Shown here: positions 1 through 7,666 of the stretch, in pieces
Layout: the number at the start of each line of letters is the position of its first letter
Position numbering within the stretch: position 1 is the first letter of the stretch
NCBI GenBank assembly: GCA_013032095.1
Contig: WQBJ01000020.1
Coordinates: 1 to 64,000, forward strand
Direction of reading: 5' to 3'
Source of the DNA: Ruegeria atlantica
GTDB lineage: Bacteria; Pseudomonadota; Alphaproteobacteria; Rhodobacterales; Rhodobacteraceae
Length of the DNA stretch: 64,000 nucleotides
The notes under the pieces: generated by a model
What the model was told of the DNA's origin: nothing
The model's input: only the letters and a program-made list of their open reading frames with translations
Database searches by the model: none
Translations under genes and position numbers: made by a program

Positions 1-7
1 AAATCGC

Positions 8-49
8 TGTCCCGTAATTACTGAAATGCCTGTCCGGGAATTAGTGAAA
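8..49. repeat. Tandem pair of 19-bp imperfect repeats, possible IS end
   Basis: Two copies of TGTCCsGkAATTAsTGAAA lie at 8-26 and 31-49, in the same orientation, with 16 of 19 positions identical. Closely spaced direct copies of a TGT-starting sequence that ends in TGAAA resemble the multiple terminal repeats of IS21-family elements. No transposase is visible in the window, so this may be the last bases of an element lying to the left, or a leftover end. The IS21 link is inference. Confidence 0.35.
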
Positions 50-292
50 CCCGCAGCCCATAGGACGTGAAGGGGTGATCATAAGCTTCGGCTCGTCTTT
101 CACATATGACACGTGCGCATGCGACGAATTTCTCTAGAACAACCTGCGTTCACTTAATGAGGCCATATTGCCTTAGCTGTATGTCTGGGTTTGGTTATCC
201 CTCTTAGCGAGTTCACCGATCGATTACGCCTTTCCAAGAACTTCCAACGCTCAGTGTATCATTAAACACTTAAAAAACAATATGTTAATTGT

Positions 293-520
293 TTGTCCCC
301 CTCTACCCCCCCCCGGGGGGGGGCCGAGAAGCACGGCGTGCCCTTTGAGGAAGGTATCGCGCTTTACAAAGGTAAGAAAGTGAAACCTACCCGCGCGGCT
401 CCAGCCAAATACTCCACCCCCGACGACCCCAGCCAGACGTGGAGTGACCGAGGTCGCAAGCCAGGGTGGGTCGTATCTGCTCTAAAAGCGGGTAAATCAA
501 TCGACGATCTGACCGCCTAA
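293..520 (+). pseudogene. 5'-truncated H-NS-family DNA-binding protein
   Basis: The readable frame keeps the C-terminal DNA-binding part of an H-NS-family protein: a YSTPDDPSQTWSDRGRKPGWV segment matching the TWxGxGRxP core, followed by the usual LKAGKSIDDL tail. The N-terminal oligomerisation coiled coil is absent. The only start in frame is a TTG just before a C9/G9 tract, with no convincing ribosome site. I read it as the 3' part of a broken xenogeneic-silencer gene whose 5' end was lost at the C/G tract. In the core motif Asp replaces the usual Gly (TWSD for TWSG). It may alternatively be a sequencing or assembly collapse in the homopolymer. Confidence 0.6.
306..323. repeat. C9G9 perfect palindrome
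   Basis: Nine C are followed directly by nine G, a perfect 18-bp palindrome at the 5' edge of the H-NS-like remnant. Such a tract is prone to slippage and hairpin formation, and also to assembly error. It marks the point where the H-NS homology begins. Confidence 0.85.
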
Positions 521-528
521 AAAAAACA

Positions 529-557
529 GAGCCGCCGCTTTCTGGAACTGGCGGCTC
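529..557 (+). terminator. Hairpin after the H-NS-like remnant
   Basis: GAGCCGCC (529-536) pairs with GGCGGCTC (550-557) over a 13-nt loop, eight bases after the stop codon. A TTTT follows a few bases later. This is a plausible intrinsic terminator with a weak U tract. Confidence 0.6.
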
Positions 558-915
558 GGCACCTTTTCTCATAAATTCACATCAACCATACCTGCTGACT
601 AGCCACCGCCTTAACTTCGGAACTTTCCAATTGGGCTGCCTGGCGAAAGCTCCAACACGCTGTTGTCAATCCGACTGATCCTCAATTCAAATGCGCCATG
701 CTGATGCCGTGGCGTTGGCACGCGGCTTTATCTTGCTGTCAACAAGCGGCGACGACACGCCACTGGCAGTAGAAACTGTGGCCTGCTCACAACACTCACC
801 AACGATCTTCTGAAAATACGTAAATAAATCAGGGTGAACACTGCGCCACACCACTGCGCATTACGAGCCGCACCGAAAAATAGCGCTCGGTGACGCACGT
901 CTAAAACCCGCTCAA
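558..915. other. No gene recognised
   Basis: No reading frame with protein-like character or ribosome site, no RNA gene and no clear repeat was seen here. The stretch may contain the promoter of the next gene. Confidence 0.5.
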
Positions 916-948
916 TTGGGTGTCCTCAACTGTTCTGAGGACACCCAA
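916..948 (+). promoter_or_regulatory. Perfect 13-bp hairpin directly before a start codon
   Basis: TTGGGTGTCCTCA (916-928) and TGAGGACACCCAA (936-948) form a perfect stem with a 7-nt loop that ends one base before the ATG at 950. There is no U run, so it is not an intrinsic terminator. Its position would hide or replace the ribosome site, so it could be a translational control hairpin or a dimeric operator over the promoter. Confidence 0.6.
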
Positions 949-949
949 A

Positions 950-1744
950 ATGCAGAAATTTCTCATCACCAGGAAGTCATACAACCGCATCCTTGGCCCC
1001 ATCATGGTAACCACCAGCCCGCGCCAAACCTGCCCCCATGCCTGCCCTTTGCGGAAAAACGCCACCGGTATAGCTGCCGGAGGGTGTTACGCCGAGCACG
1101 GGTTTCTGGGCGGCTTCATCTGGACCAAACTCGACAATTTGCAACCGGGAGAGCGCTTCAAAGCAGGCCAAATCACAGTCCATGATCTACCGGGTCTCCT
1201 GGGTATGATCAGGGCTTTGCCTGAGAGTAGCTTGTGGCGACACAATCAGGCAGGCGATCTGTTCAGTGAAGATCAGGTTACCATCGACGAAACCACCTTA
1301 GGTCAGATTGCCGAAACAAATACCGGACGGCGCGGGTTCACCTATACCCACTATGACGTACGTGACCATAGGGAAAACCGTCGTGTGGTGCGCGCGGCCA
1401 ATCAAGCCGGGTTCACCGTCAACTTGAGCGCTAATAATCTCGATGAAGCGGACGAACTGGCAGCGCTGAATGTTGGGCCGGTCGCTGTAGTGTTGCCGAC
1501 CACTCAACGTAGCAACCTGACGACCCCGGAAGGCCGCAAAGTTATCATCTGCCCCGCTCTGCGGTTTAAGGGCATGACCTGCGCCACCTGTGGGATCTGC
1601 TCCAAGCAGCGCAAAGCCATCATCGGCCTGCCCGCTGTCGGTGCGGGAGCTGACCGTGCAGAGCACGCCAAAGCTACCGAAACATCGTTTCGTTTGCTCA
1701 GCCCCAAGAACCCAGATTACGAGTTCTCAGCAATTGCCGCATGA
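950..1744 (+). CDS. GP88-like cysteine-motif protein of mobile elements
   Basis: This is a 264-residue protein if started at the ATG behind the hairpin; a GTG 30 bases upstream lies inside the hairpin and is unlikely. Near the N-terminus it carries CPHACPL followed by a GCYAE segment. In the middle it has a GDLFSEDQV segment, and near the end ICPALRFKGMTCATCGICSKQRKAIIGLPA. This pattern of cysteines plus CYAE and GDL resembles the phage/plasmid gene product 88 (DUF7227-like) family, whose function is not known. The clustered cysteines suggest metal or Fe-S binding (inference). Its neighbours are a phage-type adenine methylase and an H-NS fragment, fitting mobile-element cargo. Confidence 0.6.
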   Translation: MQKFLITRKSYNRILGPIMVTTSPRQTCPHACPLRKNATGIAAGGCYAEHGFLGGFIWTKLDNLQPGERFKAGQITVHDLPGLLGMIRALPESSLWRHNQAGDLFSEDQVTIDETTLGQIAETNTGRRGFTYTHYDVRDHRENRRVVRAANQAGFTVNLSANNLDEADELAALNVGPVAVVLPTTQRSNLTTPEGRKVIICPALRFKGMTCATCGICSKQRKAIIGLPAVGAGADRAEHAKATETSFRLLSPKNPDYEFSAIAA

Positions 1745-2082
1745 GGGTTGAACAATTCTGGAGACCGTCCCTTCAGCCACAAATTTGGGAGGACGGCGGA
1801 ATGTCAGTCTTCCCGATTTTGGTGGACGGCTATGGGCTTGGAGTTTCCAGCCCATCAGCTAGCTTTCTGTCGGCTATTGGGAGCATTTGCCCAGCCCGTA
1901 GGTGATAGGTGTGGTGCTGGAGCAACACGCCTATCAGAAGTTACATGCCAGCCAAAAATTCTTGAGCGTCTCATAGCGGAACATAGCGGGATGTAATGGC
2001 GCATATCGAAAAATACCGCACGGATACAGAGACTTACCGGACTGACAAAAAGGGTCATCAACCATAGAGAAAGACCCTTATC
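1745..2082. other. Intergenic, weak short frames only
   Basis: A possible 82-residue frame (1748-1996) follows the previous stop, but it has no recognisable motif, no good ribosome site and an unusual composition, so I do not call it. The stretch probably holds the promoter of the methylase that follows. Confidence 0.4.
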
Positions 2083-2889
2083 ATGACAAAACTAGAAGCA
2101 CTCACACCTGTAACGCCGATTGCTCCGGCTCTCCCCTATATCGGCGGCAAACGGCTTCTGGCTAAGCGCCTGTGCCACGAGATTGATCAAATTCCGCACC
2201 GCAGCTACGTCGAACCGTTTTGCGGCATGGGCGGTGTGTTTTTTCGCCGGGCTTCGCGACCCAAATGCGAAGTTATCAATGACCTGAATCGGGATGTGGC
2301 AAACTTCTTCCGGGTGGTGAGAAAGCACCAGGAAGCCCTGATTTCCGAGCTTCGCTATCTGTTGACCTGTCGCGAGGAATTTGCCCGGCTCAAGCTGATA
2401 CCTGCGGAGACACTGACTGATATTGAGCGGGCTGCCCGCTTCTTCTATCTGCAACGATGCGCGTTTGGCGGCGTAGTCTCTGGTCGCACTTTTGGTGTAC
2501 AAGGCAACGGTCAAACTGCCCGTTTTTCCAGCGAAGCAGCAATACGGTACATTGAAGCAATCCATACGCGTTTGCAGCGTGTGGTGATTGAATCTCTGCC
2601 TTATCAAGAAGTCCTCGCGCGCTACGACTATCCAGAAACCTTATTCTATTTGGACCCGCCGTATTGGGGACACGAGAATGACTACGGGGAGGGACTGTTT
2701 TCCCAAGCGGACTTTCTAAGCCTGGCTACGTGCCTCACCGGCTTGAAAGGCCGTTTCATCATGTCGATCAACGATGCCCCGGAGGTCAGGGACATCTTTA
2801 GGCACTTTTCCGTCCGGATAGTGCAAACCAACTACACAAAGGCACGAAAAAAAGCGAAGCGGGTCAATGAGTTGATCATCTGTAACTGA
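2083..2889 (+). CDS. D12-class DNA adenine N6-methyltransferase (Dam-like)
   Basis: The 268-residue protein starts with the YIGGKRLLAKRL segment of Dam-type enzymes, followed by YVEPFCGMGGVFF (FxGxG AdoMet-binding motif, about residues 43-55). FYLDPPYWG (about residue 188) is the DPPY catalytic motif, and INDAPEVRDIF lies near the end. It should methylate adenine at N6 in a short site. No restriction endonuclease is adjacent, so it is an orphan methylase of the kind found in phages and integrative elements, probably protecting or regulating the element. The site cannot be told from the sequence. A strong hairpin follows the stop. Confidence 0.88.
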   Translation: MTKLEALTPVTPIAPALPYIGGKRLLAKRLCHEIDQIPHRSYVEPFCGMGGVFFRRASRPKCEVINDLNRDVANFFRVVRKHQEALISELRYLLTCREEFARLKLIPAETLTDIERAARFFYLQRCAFGGVVSGRTFGVQGNGQTARFSSEAAIRYIEAIHTRLQRVVIESLPYQEVLARYDYPETLFYLDPPYWGHENDYGEGLFSQADFLSLATCLTGLKGRFIMSINDAPEVRDIFRHFSVRIVQTNYTKARKKAKRVNELIICN

Positions 2890-2914
2890 CCATGATTGCC
2901 GGTTTTAGAATGTG

Positions 2915-2940
2915 GCGGCCCGGGTATGTATCCGGGCCGC
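2915..2940 (+). terminator. Hairpin after the adenine methylase
   Basis: GCGGCCCGG (2915-2923) pairs perfectly with CCGGGCCGC (2932-2940), 26 bases after the stop. No long U tract follows (GATCATTT), so it may terminate only weakly or mainly protect the mRNA 3' end. From here to 3146 no gene is seen. Confidence 0.6.
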
Positions 2941-3146
2941 GATCATTTAGCGGGAAGCTCCAAGTGACTACTGTGATGCAAGCTTGATGGTCATCTGCCG
3001 CCCTATGCACCAAAGCTCTCCAATAGTGCGACTTGAGATATTATTTCACTCTTGTGCTGGATAAGTTCGGGAAGTCAGGCCGTGGAGACCCGAAAGGTAC
3101 GACGTGCTTTTTATTCGTCACAATGCAACCCAATTTCACAACACAA

Positions 3147-4391
3147 TTAAAAGGCCTTCTCCAGTCCGAAGCTCCAATTGGATTCGATGTAACTAAAGGC
3201 GGCGATGCCGCTATCGTTGCGCCGTACATCGACTTGAATGTACGGAGTGAAGCGCGAGGCCAGTATCAGGTCTTTTTTTTCCACCCGCAGGGTTCCGCCG
3301 TATTCGACCTCGTCCGGGTCATCGACGTAGAGAATGTTGGGAACGGAATAGTCGCGCCATGCCACATAGGCTGACGCGGAAATGCCGATCCCACGGTCAA
3401 GCTGGATGTCACCAAAGACCGATAAACCAAGGCGGTCATAAGTGTCAAAAGTCCGCGCTGTATGACGCCACTCTCCGAATATCGCCCCGCCAAGGCTGCG
3501 CGTGCCACCGAACCCTTGCAACAATCCCAACCGCACCCGCGTCATGTGGCCCTTCAGATTGTCGTTCTGATGGTTGTCGATATCGGCAAAACGCGTAGCA
3601 CCGAATAGTCTTAGACCGCTTGGTTGCCGGTATTCATACCGATATTCCAAACCGATACTGGTCTCGTACCGATGTTGCGCGACATGCCGTTGTTCGGCCA
3701 GCACGTCAAACACCATGGTGGTCTGTCGTCGCACCACGTGAAGGCCTGCCCGGGTGCCCAACGTAGTGTCTTGTAGCACATCGGGCTCAGCGTAATCTCC
3801 GTAGACAAACGGCGTAAAGACCAATGTCGTAACCACCCGCGACCCGCTGAGTTCGTCTACACGCGTGGCTACCCGGGCGGACATATCATAGGTTACACCC
3901 CAGGCCTGCTCAGCAACCCTATTTATCTGGGCTGGAAGAACCGCATCGCCAAAATATACGTTGATCGCATCGGTATCATATTCTCGCCCGCCTCCAAGCC
4001 GCGTGACGGCCAGGTCAAGCTGCCAGTCAAACCCGCGTCGCGCGTCAATCCAGGCGATGGCCTTTAAGACACTGTTACGGACATCTGGCGGTAAGTCGGT
4101 GGACAGGACCCGCACAAATTCCCGCCGGGCATCTGCCCACTGGCGGTTATTGAAGTATGCTCGTGCGAGTTCTTGCCTTGCCCGCGTCAGTGTGGGGTAT
4201 TGTGCCAGAATCGATTGCAATATGGGGATTGCGACGTCTGGCCGATCCGCGTCAATGATTGCCACGGCAGTACGGAAGCGCTGTTCAAGTGCTGCCCGTT
4301 CGTCCCGATCGGCAGGTTGCGCCCATGAGGCTGGTGCCCACATGGTAGCAAGCAAGCAAACGATGAAGGCAAAACCACTCAATTTGCACAA
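3147..4391 (-). CDS. Slam-type outer-membrane lipoprotein exporter (DUF560)
   Basis: The 414-residue protein begins with a Sec signal peptide (to about residue 24, SWAQ). A periplasmic TPR-like region follows (RPDVAIPILQSILAQYPTL, ARQELARAYFNN). The rest, from about residue 130, is a beta-barrel rich in alternating aromatic and polar stretches and ends in LEKAF, an aromatic terminal residue typical of outer-membrane proteins. This is the layout of surface lipoprotein assembly modulators (DUF560), which move lipoproteins to the outer face of the outer membrane. The gene directly upstream on the same strand encodes a lipoprotein with TbpB-like features, its probable substrate. Family assignment is by motif recognition. 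Confidence 0.75.
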   Translation of the reverse strand: MCKLSGFAFIVCLLATMWAPASWAQPADRDERAALEQRFRTAVAIIDADRPDVAIPILQSILAQYPTLTRARQELARAYFNNRQWADARREFVRVLSTDLPPDVRNSVLKAIAWIDARRGFDWQLDLAVTRLGGGREYDTDAINVYFGDAVLPAQINRVAEQAWGVTYDMSARVATRVDELSGSRVVTTLVFTPFVYGDYAEPDVLQDTTLGTRAGLHVVRRQTTMVFDVLAEQRHVAQHRYETSIGLEYRYEYRQPSGLRLFGATRFADIDNHQNDNLKGHMTRVRLGLLQGFGGTRSLGGAIFGEWRHTARTFDTYDRLGLSVFGDIQLDRGIGISASAYVAWRDYSVPNILYVDDPDEVEYGGTLRVEKKDLILASRFTPYIQVDVRRNDSGIAAFSYIESNWSFGLEKAF

Positions 4392-4579
4392 CGGCCTATA
4401 CCTCTAAACCAGTTTTTTGAAAATTCTGAATACTGCATCGCCTGCACACCCCGCAGATTGGTCGACTCTGCTGTTACGAGTTGATGGGAGGACGGATTGT
4501 TTTCGACCGATACATAAATCGAAAACAACCTGCCCCGGACAGCATCGCAATGTGCCGAGAAACCGCTACAATTAGTGGT

Positions 4580-5335
4580 TCAGTTTGCTGAAAAAGTCCC
4601 AATTTCGGGAATCGAGCTGCCTATAGTATGTGCATTGGTGTGAGTTACAGCGACAGTTCCAATCACTCCATCGGCGTATATCGCACCGGTAACAGCTCCG
4701 GACGAGTTGCTATCATTATGAGTTACGTTGAATGCCCCATCATTAACCGAACCAGAAAAAACAATATCAGACTCAAGGGAGTCGAGATCGTACCCAATTG
4801 TTGGGATCACGTCCGTTCGGTTAGTAATTACACCGTTGATTGTACCGGCATCAAAATCGACATCAACGTTTGCAGTGCCAGTAATCTCGTCATACACGCT
4901 ACTAAGTAGACCACGCAGTTGACCGGTGTATCTACCCGCATAGGATGCCGACCCTGAGGTTGGCGAAGCGGACGCAGTTGTAAAACTGCTGCCAAAAACT
5001 TCGCCGGTTAACCAGTCATACCCGATGATGCCGTGGCTGGCACCATCAGTGCCGGCTACGGTTAGATAGCTAGTAGCACCATCGGAATATATAGCTCGGC
5101 GAGCCTCAGAATTCGTCTGGTAGACAACTTTTTCGGCACCATTGATTGTGACCTTGGAAGGAACAAACTCGCCACCGGCAATCGAACCGGAAGCAGAGTC
5201 TATCGCGCCAAACGACACAGTTTGAAAAGATGGACTGCCACCTGTTGCTCCTGATGACTGTGAAGAAGTTGACCCGCCCCCACAAGCTGCAACTGTTGCG
5301 GTTGTCAGAATTACCAGAATTTGCTTTCCATCCAT
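4580..5335 (-). CDS. TbpB-like surface lipoprotein, probable Slam substrate
   Basis: The 251-residue protein has a short signal peptide ending in VAAC, a lipobox with Cys at residue 18, followed by a Gly/Ser-rich linker (GGGSTSSQSSGATGGS). The remainder is low-charge and repetitive in Gly, Ser, Thr and Asp. Segments such as GSASYAGRYTGQL, GTANVDVDFDAGTINGVITN and GSVNDGAFN resemble the beta-barrel lobe of transferrin-binding protein B-like lipoproteins. The Slam gene lies 188 bases downstream on the same strand, so the two probably form an export pair. The ligand is unknown; an iron or haem-protein ligand would be a guess. The start is fixed by the signal peptide. Confidence 0.7.
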   Translation of the reverse strand: MDGKQILVILTTATVAACGGGSTSSQSSGATGGSPSFQTVSFGAIDSASGSIAGGEFVPSKVTINGAEKVVYQTNSEARRAIYSDGATSYLTVAGTDGASHGIIGYDWLTGEVFGSSFTTASASPTSGSASYAGRYTGQLRGLLSSVYDEITGTANVDVDFDAGTINGVITNRTDVIPTIGYDLDSLESDIVFSGSVNDGAFNVTHNDSNSSGAVTGAIYADGVIGTVAVTHTNAHTIGSSIPEIGTFSAN

Positions 5336-5384
5336 GATTTCCGTCCCTTCGGAGGTGAGACCGAAATGACGGGAATCGCTGAAT

Positions 5385-5533
5385 CAGAATTGCCAATTTT
5401 GTATCAATTAAGGAGTTTCAATGGCTTAACAGCCGTCTGAGGCAGAAATATGGAAAAACCAAGACCAACGTGGCGGTATTAACCAGTTGATTTATAATGA
5501 TTTTCAATTGTTGAGCCAGAATTGGCAATTCTG
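5385..5533. repeat. Pair of 17-bp palindromic repeats before a small recombinase gene
   Basis: CAGAATTGCCAATTTTG (5385-5401) and CAGAATTGGCAATTCTG (5517-5533) are near-palindromes 115 bp apart. The second is a perfect palindrome around its central base. Read as inverted repeats they agree at 16 of 17 positions. Read as direct repeats, agreement continues for about 10 more bases with further mismatches. They bracket the divergent intergenic region between the TbpB-like lipoprotein and a FimB-sized tyrosine recombinase. They may be recombinase sites (invertible or excisable segment) or a pair of operator sites. Confidence 0.7.
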
Positions 5534-5557
5534 TTTCAACTGAAATTCGGTCCACTC

Positions 5558-6196
5558 ATGCAAATACCCCCTACCAAGTCCAGGATGCGTCTGCACAACG
5601 ACGATGGTCGTCGGCTCTATCTCACCCCCAGCGAACGCGAGCGATTTATCTCATGCGCCAATAAATGCCCGCCTGAAAGACAAACTTTTTGCCTTACACT
5701 GGCCTACACGGGGTGCCGCTTATCCGAGGCCTGCCAACTGGGGCAGCACAACCTGATGTTGGCTGAGTTGTTGATGTCCATACGTACCCTGAAGCAACGG
5801 GAGACGGTAAAAGTTCGGGAGATTCCAATTCCTGAGTGCTTTGCGCGCGTCCTGTACGAAACTCACTGCATCAACCTCACCGCAGCCGACCAGTATTTAT
5901 GGGGCGAGGGTAATCGCCCGTTGCCACGGATTTCAGCCTATCGCTGGGTTAAGGAGGTCATGGCTGACGCCGGGGTTGTCGGCGTACACGCCTCACCAAA
6001 AGGACTCCGTCACGGATATGGCATTCACGCCACGCGCTGCGGCGTCCAACTTCATATGCTACAAAAGTGGATGGGTCATGCACGCATGGAGACCACTGCC
6101 ATTTATGCCACGGCGGTCGGCCCGGAAGAACAGGAAATCGCGTCGCGAATGTGGACGCCGCAGCCCGACAGGGCCGCACACCCATTTTCGCCATAA
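5558..6196 (+). CDS. Small tyrosine recombinase, catalytic domain only
   Basis: At about 212 residues this is a tyrosine recombinase made almost only of the catalytic domain, the size of FimB/FimE-type invertases. The active-site series is present: Arg in TGCRLSEA, HxxR-like region LRHGYGIHA, and GHARMETTAIYA with the nucleophile Tyr near the end. No SAM-like core-binding domain precedes it. I use the ATG at 5558; TTG at 5522 and ATG at 5585 are alternatives. The palindromic repeats end 24 bases upstream of this start. It could act on those repeats, or be a 5'-trimmed remnant of a larger integrase. Confidence 0.75.
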   Translation: MQIPPTKSRMRLHNDDGRRLYLTPSERERFISCANKCPPERQTFCLTLAYTGCRLSEACQLGQHNLMLAELLMSIRTLKQRETVKVREIPIPECFARVLYETHCINLTAADQYLWGEGNRPLPRISAYRWVKEVMADAGVVGVHASPKGLRHGYGIHATRCGVQLHMLQKWMGHARMETTAIYATAVGPEEQEIASRMWTPQPDRAAHPFSP

Positions 6197-6211
6197 TACG
6201 GCGAAAATGGG
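6181..6211. terminator. Hairpin overlapping the recombinase stop codon
   Basis: CCCATTTTCGCC (6181-6192) and GGCGAAAATGGG (6200-6211) are a perfect 12-bp stem. The stop codon of the recombinase lies in the 7-base loop. No U run follows. It may serve as a transcript end for either strand, or be a recombination site of the element. Confidence 0.55.
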
Positions 6212-6326
6212 TACTTGGTTCGTAAACCGACTAGCGACCCGCGTTAATCTGTTTGTCCGTATCATCTCGAAAACTACAGCGGCGGATGGTTCAATTTACT
6301 ATCGCAATTTCACTTCACTAAAACAG

Positions 6327-7241
6327 CTATTTTATGCCATTAACCGATAACTCATTTAACGGGTGTTTTCCTATCTGCCCACGCAAATGCTCAGCACTGG
6401 CTGCCAGGTAGATGGTCGTGGTTTTGATATCGCTATGACCGAGCATCTTTGACAAACTGTAAATATCACAACCGCCCTCCAGCATGAGCGTGGCGAAGGT
6501 GTGCCTCAGTTTATGGATTGAGAACTTGATTTTGGAAGTTTCTACCATCTTCTTCTTCAATCGTTTGAGGCCGCTGTCGGTGAAGCCGCAATTACGGTTG
6601 AGCGAAGTGAAGAATTCAGGACAGGTCTTTTTCAGCCGTTTTCTTTCTTCTGCATAGCGCTTGAGCGTCTGGGCCAGCGTATAGCTCATTGGTACGATGC
6701 GATCCTTTCCACCTTTGCCCTGATTGACAAAGATGGTCAGGTTTTCAAGGTCAACATCGGTCAGTTTAAGGTTCAAAAGCTCTTGTTTACGCAAGCCAGC
6801 GAATACGAACGTGGCGAAAATCGCATGGTTTCTGTAGCGCAGAAACTGGAAGTCGTATGGGTAGTTATAGACGATCTCCAACAGGCGCAGGGCATCTTGT
6901 TTGGTGAGTTTGGCAGGCAATCGTTTTTCGAGTTTTGGCAGTTCGATATCCTGCAGCGGATCAAAGTCAATGTACTCGTTTTTGATGCACCAGCGAAAGA
7001 AAACAGTAAGTGACTTGTGGTAATTGATGAACGTGTTGGCTGACCAGCCACGCTCGGTACGGCCATACACAAACAAAGCCCGTACATTGCTGCAGGTCAC
7101 GTCTGAGAGCGTTTCTATCTGAGCAAATCGCTGGTAGAAGCCAATAGCGTACTTGTACCGCTTGATCGTCGGCAGTTTGTAGCCCTTGATAAAGGTGGAA
7201 TAGTCGCAGAACTGCTGCGTCAGGATCGTAATGTCATTCAT
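6327..7241 (-). CDS. Tyrosine recombinase/integrase
   Basis: The 304-residue protein has an N-terminal SAM-like core-binding domain (about residues 10-90: LPTIKRYKYAIGFYQRF, TFINYHKSLTVFFRWC) and a full catalytic domain: Arg in FAGLRKQEL, HKLRHTFATLML, and GHSDIKTTTIYLA with the nucleophile Tyr. I start at the ATG at 7241; a longer frame upstream only reads through the tRNA-Thr gene and is artefactual. The gene lies directly downstream of that tRNA on the same strand, the usual place for an integrase that uses the tRNA as attachment site. Confidence 0.85.
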   Translation of the reverse strand: MNDITILTQQFCDYSTFIKGYKLPTIKRYKYAIGFYQRFAQIETLSDVTCSNVRALFVYGRTERGWSANTFINYHKSLTVFFRWCIKNEYIDFDPLQDIELPKLEKRLPAKLTKQDALRLLEIVYNYPYDFQFLRYRNHAIFATFVFAGLRKQELLNLKLTDVDLENLTIFVNQGKGGKDRIVPMSYTLAQTLKRYAEERKRLKKTCPEFFTSLNRNCGFTDSGLKRLKKKMVETSKIKFSIHKLRHTFATLMLEGGCDIYSLSKMLGHSDIKTTTIYLAASAEHLRGQIGKHPLNELSVNGIK

Positions 7242-7257
7242 AGAGTGAAGATGTGCA

Positions 7258-7615
7258 TCACTCAAAACTGAGCCAATGTGCGGGATTGAACCGCAGACCT
7301 CCGTCTTACCATGACGGCGCTCTACCGACTGAGCTACATTGGCTTTTTTGCGTTTTGTCAATACCCGCCGCCGACCTGTTTTCTAAGAGAAGTGGTCCCA
7401 CATCCCTTTCGAAAGCAATCTAACCCAATGTTTAAGCGACATCCTTGGCATACAGGGTAGACCTGTTCATTACCATAAAAGGGATCAAGGCAATATCCAT
7501 GAATTACCCTTATTTCAAAGGCTATTATGCTTAAATTGGGGCGGGAATTGATGCCGTTTCGTAGACCTGTTTTCACACCGTATGTGTGTCAAAGCTACAG
7601 CCCAGTTTTGAGTGA
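7258..7615. repeat. 13-bp inverted repeat around the island tRNA-Thr
   Basis: TCACTCAAAACTG at 7258-7270 recurs as its exact reverse complement CAGTTTTGAGTGA at 7603-7615, with partial agreement a few bases further out. The left arm touches the 3' end of the tRNA-Thr gene. The 332-bp interior holds the tRNA and a gene-free stretch. It could be the terminal inverted repeat of a very small cassette, or two half attachment sites in opposite orientation. Confidence 0.6.
7271..7343 (-). tRNA. tRNA-Thr (anticodon GGT), island copy
   Basis: On the minus strand the acceptor GCCAATG pairs with CATTGGC, the D stem GCTC with GAGC, the anticodon stem CCGTC with GACGG, and the T stem TGCGG with CCGCA around TTCAATC. 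The seven-base anticodon loop ATGGTAA reads GGT (Thr). All four stems are perfect. The 3' end is not followed by an encoded CCA (TCA instead), unlike the chromosomal tRNA-Thr(GGT) at 33751. Its place between integrase genes suggests a mobile-element-borne tRNA or an attachment-site copy. Confidence 0.9.
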
Positions 7616-7666
7616 AACACTGTTACGTGATCTTGTAATATGTGCTCCCTCATACATGGTACATGA
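7344..7666. other. Gene-free stretch upstream of the island tRNA
   Basis: No convincing gene is seen. GACCTGTTTTC occurs twice in direct orientation (7373-7383 and 7564-7574), and one arm of the inverted repeat around the tRNA lies at 7603-7615. A short minus-strand frame here lacks any motif. Confidence 0.45.

Noticed and set aside
1748..1996. 82-residue plus-strand frame after the GP88-like gene
   Set aside because: No ribosome site and no motif; composition is not protein-like.
7242..7361. N-terminal extension of the integrase frame up to 7361
   Set aside because: It is a translation of the tRNA-Thr gene; the real start is the ATG at 7241.
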